Positions 59,301-64,000 of a stretch of 64,000 nucleotides of DNA are shown here, piece by piece. The position numbers and the translations under genes are program-made. The notes below the pieces were generated by a model. It searched no databases and had not been told where the DNA came from. It was given only the letters and a program-made list of their open reading frames with translations. The DNA comes from Rhynchonema sp. JSB1_4 (lineage: Eukaryota > Nematoda > Chromadorea > Monhysterida > Xyalidae). The stretch spans positions 35,699 through 99,698 of the forward strand of contig JASAMV010008662.1 of NCBI GenBank assembly GCA_030248065.1. The letters run 5' to 3'. The first letter of the stretch is position 1; each line of letters begins with the position of its first letter.

Positions 59301-62266
59301 CATCTCTCTCAGCCTAATCTCTCTTTTTTTGCTTTTCGAAACCGTGTAACCGAAGGAGTTTTGAATCTGGCCAAGCAAGCTTTAAAAAAGAGTCGTTTCG
59401 GGGCTGGACTATACCTTGTACTCTGGCGTTGGGCACTTTTGAGACAGACTTTTTCAAACGCATTGCCAGTGCGAAAGAACGGGCGAGAATCTCTACAACG
59501 GATTCGTAGTATTCATTGACCAGACCCCACAACACAATGACACTTATAGTGGTGATCGTTAGTGTGGTCTGCTCCAATTAATGTCCAACCTAATCACTCC
59601 AAGTAAATCATTCTCTATGTCGATCAGAAATTCATCTACAAAGAGTCAAGCTACAACCCCATTTTCAGGTATCCACCACCCGACATTGGCCAGTAACCGG
59701 TCTGACCGAGATTCTGAGCGAAGTGTTCCACACGAACGGCAGTGCGCTGCCGCTTGTGCGTGCGGTGCGCGGTGTGTGGCCAGGCACAAACGCGCACACC
59801 CAGAATGATAGATTGGTCGCGCAAAATGGTTGGTCGAGTGCTTTTGTGTTCATATTGATTTCATGTAGTCAAATTCTCGACAAAAGCCGAAAAGCGAATG
59901 GTTAAATTTAGTGGATCGCCCTGCATGATCAGGGTTTACGACAAAGAGAGAGAGAGAGCACTGTTTCTGCTTCAGGCAGGAATTTCTTTTCTTTTGTTCG
60001 GAGTCTCTTGTCTAATGTATACCTCTCTGTTCGTGTAACGACACTGAAAACTCTTTCAATCTTTTCGGCTCATTTCGAGTGATTGACAACAGGCCTAAGC
60101 CTAACAAACTTGACGATCTGATCGGCCTTTGTCACGTGGCATTTTTAATCTTGTTGCTTCTAGTTTTTACCTGCACAGCACAACAGTTGCTTACTTTGAT
60201 TGTTGGCAACTTGAAACTAGTAAATATCAAGATATCCTTCATGAGAAAGGTCAAGTAATAAAAGGCCGATCCGTTCAGATCTGATTACCTGCAATAGTTT
60301 ATTTTATTTGTGATGTCCAGATTCAAAACTTGGGACTAACTGCTTTCAACATCGCGCATCGAAATTTCACCCGAAAATGTTTCCGTGTGGCCTTATTACT
60401 TTGCCCTGTGAGTGGTATGAGCTTCTGTGAGCCGATTTATTGGTACACGGATTTATTTCGCACGAAAACAAGACAATGAGAACGCAAAACTAAAACGGCT
60501 AGATATTATTTTTTCTTCGACGTGGTAAAGCAATCGAGTTTCAGTTTCTTTCATATTGGAACTGATTACCATGCCTCGCATTCAACTAGCGAACTTTTAA
60601 TCTGAAATCAGCTTGATAAAGCTCTTGAGCGCAGTAATCTTAAACCTGGCCCGCCACTATTGATATTTGAAAGTTTTGTTCTGTTTTTATGATCTATTAC
60701 TGTTGCCGACATCGAAACGAACAAGGTTTATATTCGTGACTTTTCCATTAAGTGCCTATTTAATACCGAAATTAATGTATAAACCTCGGTTCTCGGGAAC
60801 AAAATTCCAAAAAATAGATAGACCCCCGTTTAGTGCATTTCAGGAAGACAGGAACAAATATTCAAGATGGCCGACTGCTTCTTATCACAGGCATACGGTA
60901 GTCACGTGATCTTGCCCATGCGTTTTGTACTGTGCCGCTCTGTATGTTAGTGCATAACACACGTATTGCACGCGCGCACTGGCAGCACTGTGTAGTGGGA
61001 GCGTAACGTCGGGAGCGTAAAATCCCTAATGGCATACTGTAAGCCTATGACAATTTTGCGGCAATTCAAAATTTTGTTCCTGTTTGACGTGATTGCCAAG
61101 AAGTGGGGGTCTATCTATTTTTTTTTAATTTTGTTCCCGAGAACCGGTGTTTATCGATTGATTTCGATATAAAATCTGCACCAGATCAAAAAGTCATGAA
61201 TATAAACCTTATTCGTCTCGATGTCGGCAACTAAATTAGAGCAAAAAAACAAACCAAAAATTTCAAATATCAATAGTGGCGGGCCAGGTTTAAGAAATAA
61301 CAAACTGTATGCTCGTATGCGAAGCATGGTAACCACATTAAGCGAAATAATGTCAAAAAAATAAATTAAGACTGTTGACAAACATTTTCTCTCTCAACAA
61401 TACACCTAATGTTTCAGCACCCGGCAACGCCCTGGTTTACCTTTGTCTGTCAGTGCTCACTGTCATCTGTGTGTCTCTGTTCGCAATTCTCGTCTACGCC
61501 ATCTACAAGAAACGTCGATTTTTTCAATTACCCGACCAAAACAAGGATGCACTCAACAATATCAACAACAATTTCCTAGCGGTCAATAATCAACTTGGCG
61601 TGAAACATCAGCCGACTGGACGTACTAATCACTACGAACTGGACATGCATATGTACAGAGCACACAAGGTGGACACCGTTGGACAAGAGACAGAGAACGA
61701 GTATGCCACTATTAGAGGTTGGTTAGATTTTAAAAAAGTGGATAATCTCAAATCTTTGTTGCAACATGGTTCGAAAACTGCAAATTCTTTGTCGTGTGAT
61801 TCGATCTGTTTGCACAGCGACGGGTGGTGCACCAAATCATCGTGGCCATGCGTGCTATTGCGTTCTTAAAATAGTATAAAGCGGCGTTTCAGCGCGGACA
61901 TCCACCATCGCGGTGTTTCTTGTTGTTAGGCCCATTAGTTACGCTTGCACAAGCCACCAGCATGCAGTTGTGGTGCGCCAGTGCTGTATGCTAATAATCC
62001 ATCTTCAACGCACACTGCATAATGATGTTTCAGACCCCTCAACCCAGCGCAATCAATTGAACTCAATGCAAAGTGCCATTACGAATGCACGCACGGACAA
62101 ACTGACCAATTTCCCGCGTCTTAATAACACAGTAGCGCCCAAATTGCATCGGTTGGAAAGACCACACGGTCCGGGGCCGAACTGCCGTTCGACAACAACG
62201 AATAGCTGTGATGATGACAGTTTTGGCGCCTCCAGGACTGAGCAGCAATTGGGAGTCGTTGTATAG
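47376..62266 (+). CDS. JAG: Jagged-type Notch ligand with only four EGF repeats (5' exon missing)
   Basis: Exons: 47376-47484, 48707-48909, 54084-54346, 55596-55730, 56296-56512, 56868-56927, 56999-57146, 57351-57481, 57705-57800, 58357-58575, 58908-59030, 59669-59828, 61418-61717, 62034-62266. All phases match; 798 residues without the signal exon. Order: MNNL domain ([29 protein letters not shown]); DSL domain ([18 protein letters not shown], then GHYVC across the intron); EGF1-4, with the Jagged hallmarks [13 protein letters not shown] and CMNGGLC; a VWC-like Cys-rich segment ([14 protein letters not shown]); a juxtamembrane domain; TM ([20 protein letters not shown]) and basic stop-transfer KKRR. 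The tail of about 145 residues ends LGVVV, a possible PDZ ligand. Vertebrate Jagged has about 16 EGF repeats, so the ectodomain is short. It should act at the cell surface to activate Notch on neighbours. Confidence 0.92.
47975..48699. mobile_element. hAT-like MITE (CAGGGTTG), copy 2, inserted on the Jagged exon 2 acceptor
   Basis: Begins CAGGGTTG, ends CAACCCTG, flanked by the exact 8-bp duplication GTTACAGG (47967-47974 and 48700-48707). The right duplication contains the AG acceptor and the first base of the 48707 exon; the left one keeps the ancestral C-rich pyrimidine tract. Termini are A/T blocks as in 12972-13763. Confidence 0.9.
48910..54083. other. Jagged intron between the two MNNL-coding exons (5.2 kb)
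   Basis: Apart from the tRNA-like gene at 51030-51100 I recognise no gene or TIR element. This is the longest stretch in the right half without an obvious transposon. Confidence 0.5.
51030..51100 (+). tRNA. tRNA-like gene or tRNA pseudogene, anticodon not assignable
   Basis: A perfect 7-bp acceptor stem (GTTCCTG with CAGGAAC, discriminator A at 51100), a 4-bp D stem (GCTC/GAGC) with A-box TAGCTCAGTTGG, and a T arm with B-box GGTTCGAGTCC. The segment between D and T arms is 20 nt, about 3 nt short of normal. It folds as TGACC/GGTCG with an 8-nt loop and no variable loop, so no standard anticodon can be read. It may be a decayed tRNA, a tRNA-derived repeat head or a sequencing indel. No CCA is encoded. 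Confidence 0.55.
57831..57970. mobile_element. 140-bp TIR element in Jagged
   Basis: Ends GCCCTAACTACATATACTTC and near-complement; arms pair over about 55 bp (TCTCACGCAACACGAAACAA and inverse). It starts 30 bp after the 57800 donor. Confidence 0.75.
59056..59413. mobile_element. TATAGTCC MITE, copy 3
   Basis: Same family as 30349-30709; ends TATAGTCCAACCAC and GCTGGACTATA. It lies in a Jagged intron, 25 bp after the 59030 donor. Confidence 0.82.
60644..61289. mobile_element. TTAA-flanked foldback in Jagged intron before the TM exon
   Basis: Ends ACCTGGCCCGCCACTATTGA and complement, with TTAA at 60640-60643 and 61290-61293. Arms of about 200 bp include TTGCCGACATCGAAACGAA and its inverse. 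It ends about 130 bp upstream of the 61418 TM-coding exon. Confidence 0.82.
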
Positions 62267-62571
62267 TGACTTTGTATCTCTTTAATTTTTACTATGATGG
62301 ATGGAAGTATTGAGCATAATATTGTTATCTTTCCCACCGGTATGTACATTTTGGGTACTTTACTTGTTGTTACTACAATGCTGTGCTTTGTTCTATTTTA
62401 AAATGATCACGTTTTCAAACAAAATGCCAAACCAAAGTTCCTCTACATATTCCTACTACAGATGCACTTGCAGTTCAATTGTGTTGTTCGTACCAAACTG
62501 ACGAAACTGCATATTATTATTATCGAGAATTTACTTTTGATTCACACCGCGTTGAATTATATGTGATTATG

Positions 62572-62577
62572 AATAAA
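62572..62577 (+). promoter_or_regulatory. Polyadenylation signal of Jagged
   Basis: AATAAA about 305 nt after the TAG stop at 62264-62266, upstream of the convergent minus-strand gene. Confidence 0.6.
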
Positions 62578-62760
62578 CCGACAGTTCAAGAACAAAAATC
62601 ATAAATATGCACAATTAACAAAAACACAGGGTGACTAGATGAGCATACGAGGTTATTGCTATGTGATCACGGCAACACAGTCTGAACTGAACTTCATAAA
62701 CAGTACACACGATTAGGGCTTTTCTACCGTCGTTTTCTTGGAAAATACTTTTAGGCCACC

Positions 62761-63642
62761 CTAACAGCTTCTCGTGTGCAACCTTTCACTAAACCTTGTC
62801 CTGACCATACTCCTAGTCCACTGGGCGCAACTGTCAAACCTGACGAATTGACAGGGTCCCTTGCTGGACGTGGTCAACACAGCGTCACACCTCCATTCCG
62901 GTGGAGGGGCGTTTCTTAGCGGGCCACCCTGTGGAGTGGGTCCCGTGTCACACAGGTATTCGCATTGACGTCGACTGTACGAGCCCGGGGCTGTGGCCAT
63001 GATGAACGTTGTGTGGGACGGCCGACGGGCGAAACGCGCGGTGAAGGTGAAAGCTGAAAGTAGAAACATACATTGTATCAGACCCGGTGATCAAGGTTGG
63101 TCCAGTCTCGGCTGGGCAACGTCACCTTTTTGCTTCAAACGTTCAAGCCAAATTTCGAGATTTACTGATGCCACTGATTTCGACCTGATGATAAGTCGTT
63201 AATTGGTTGTCTGAGAGACAACCTTGGCGAAAGTGGAAACTATTGGCATGATGTCGAAAAATGAAGTTACGCAAGAGTGCAGTGATTAAGGCAAGACTGG
63301 CCATAAATCTGGCCTCAGCATGAAACATCAGCCAGCCGTTAATGCGCGTGCACTGGTTGCCTCACGAAAAAACAACGTATCGACCAGTGTTGTACAATCT
63401 TGATTCCTCACCAAGTTTCCGTTGCATTTCCCTCGACATTCTAATTTCATGAGGCTGTGCAAATCGCACTTGCCCTTTGACCGTGGTGTGTTTGTCAGCA
63501 CTGTTTTCTGATGTTTCAAATTCCAGTTCTGGAGGGCGTTGCGTCCCTTTTGTCGTGAATTGTCTCCTGGGTAGGCGTGAAACATCAGGTAAACTTGTCA
63601 CAGAGGTCGACGACGACGTTTGCGCCACTTTTGCGTCCGGAA
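62761..63642 (-). CDS. 3' end of an unrecognised gene (two exons)
   Basis: Two minus-strand exons join in phase: 63642-63412 (acceptor GCTTCAG, strong donor GTGAGG) and 63053-62761 (acceptor CTTTCAG, stop TAG). The first encodes a polar segment ending KGQVRFAQPHEIRMSREMQ. The second is basic and then Cys-containing (RRQCEYLCDTGP, WRCDAVL, DSCAQW) and ends LHTRSC. No domain is recognised. The supporting evidence is open frame, splice signals and matching phase, not homology. It converges on Jagged with about 500 bp between stops. Upstream exons would lie beyond 63642. Confidence 0.42.
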
Positions 63643-64000
63643 CTGAAGCACAGTCGGTTTCACTCAAATTATATTTAGGAAAAATGTGAAATTTAAAAAA
63701 ATGTTCCATGCAACAAATAATCACCTGAGATTTTCGGTGTCAACGGCCAGGCATGCCCTGACTGAAGCAATGTCTCACTAATCCAATCATATGAAGCCGG
63801 CACTTTTGTGAACACTGAGTGGTTTTCGAGTGCAACGCTGCGCGCCAAAGATGAGATGCCAATTAGATGGAATCTGCAACGACAGTTTATTCTATGTACT
63901 TTTTATAAATGAAGTGTATGGGTACCTTCATACGGCATACATCGAACAATCTTTATGGTGTGGTACCATTGCGAACCCATTAGTTTCATTTTTTGAACGC
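63643..64000. other. Right edge, probable intron of the unrecognised minus-strand gene
   Basis: No further exon could be supported before the window ends. Confidence 0.35.

Noticed and set aside
3656..63587. Equating TGATGTTTCA with the nematode piRNA Ruby motif CTGTTTCA
   Set aside because: Only TGTTTCA is shared, and the gene content does not suggest a nematode. Kept only as an analogy.
1..64000. CRISPR array, rRNA genes, prokaryotic operons
   Set aside because: No regularly spaced direct repeats with unique spacers, no rRNA-like sequence, and genes are spliced.

Overview
This window looks like nuclear DNA of an invertebrate animal; the phylum cannot be fixed from the sequence. The genes are split by GT-AG introns of about 100 bp to 13 kb, carry metazoan-specific domain architectures, use AATAAA polyadenylation signals, and sit in DNA crowded with short terminal-inverted-repeat (TIR) and foldback transposons. 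I see no bacterial operon, CRISPR array or rRNA.

Layout. (1) 1.67-4.11 kb, minus strand: a five-exon, 218-residue LRAT-domain (NlpC/P60 fold) protein with its His/His/Cys residues. (2) 4.1-9.3 kb: intergenic DNA with two TAA-flanked PIF/Harbinger-like elements, a 280-bp TIR repeat and a hAT-like element with an 8-bp target duplication. (3) 9.34-35.06 kb, plus strand: a BAHD1 orthologue (BAH-domain heterochromatin protein) in 12 exons totalling about 754 residues. Its 13.4-kb first intron holds nested foldback elements. (4) 36.33-40.29 kb, minus strand: a single-pass membrane protein with a MAM-like ectodomain, partly reconstructed. (5) 40.6-44.5 kb: homopolymer-rich low-complexity DNA around an intronless 668-codon minus-strand reading frame. 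It has a 20-nt A run 14 nt past its stop and five copies of a 15-mer upstream of its start. (6) 47.38-62.27 kb, plus strand: a Jagged-type Notch ligand (MNNL, DSL, four EGF, VWC-like, juxtamembrane domain, TM, tail). The exon for its signal peptide was not found. A tRNA-like gene lies in one of its introns. (7) 62.76-63.64 kb, minus strand: the 3' end of an unrecognised gene convergent with Jagged.

Functionally, the window holds a Notch ligand, a heterochromatin factor, a lipid-acyl enzyme relative and a MAM receptor-like protein. They share no obvious pathway.

The strongest unexpected signals are three. A decamer, TGAAACATCA, occurs 17 times exactly (chance expectation about 0.1-0.2) and is absent from the transposon-filled 8-29 kb stretch. 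A hAT-type insertion in Jagged lies exactly on a 3' splice site, and its target-site duplication recreates the acceptor. A readable stack of nested insertions lies in BAHD1 intron 1.
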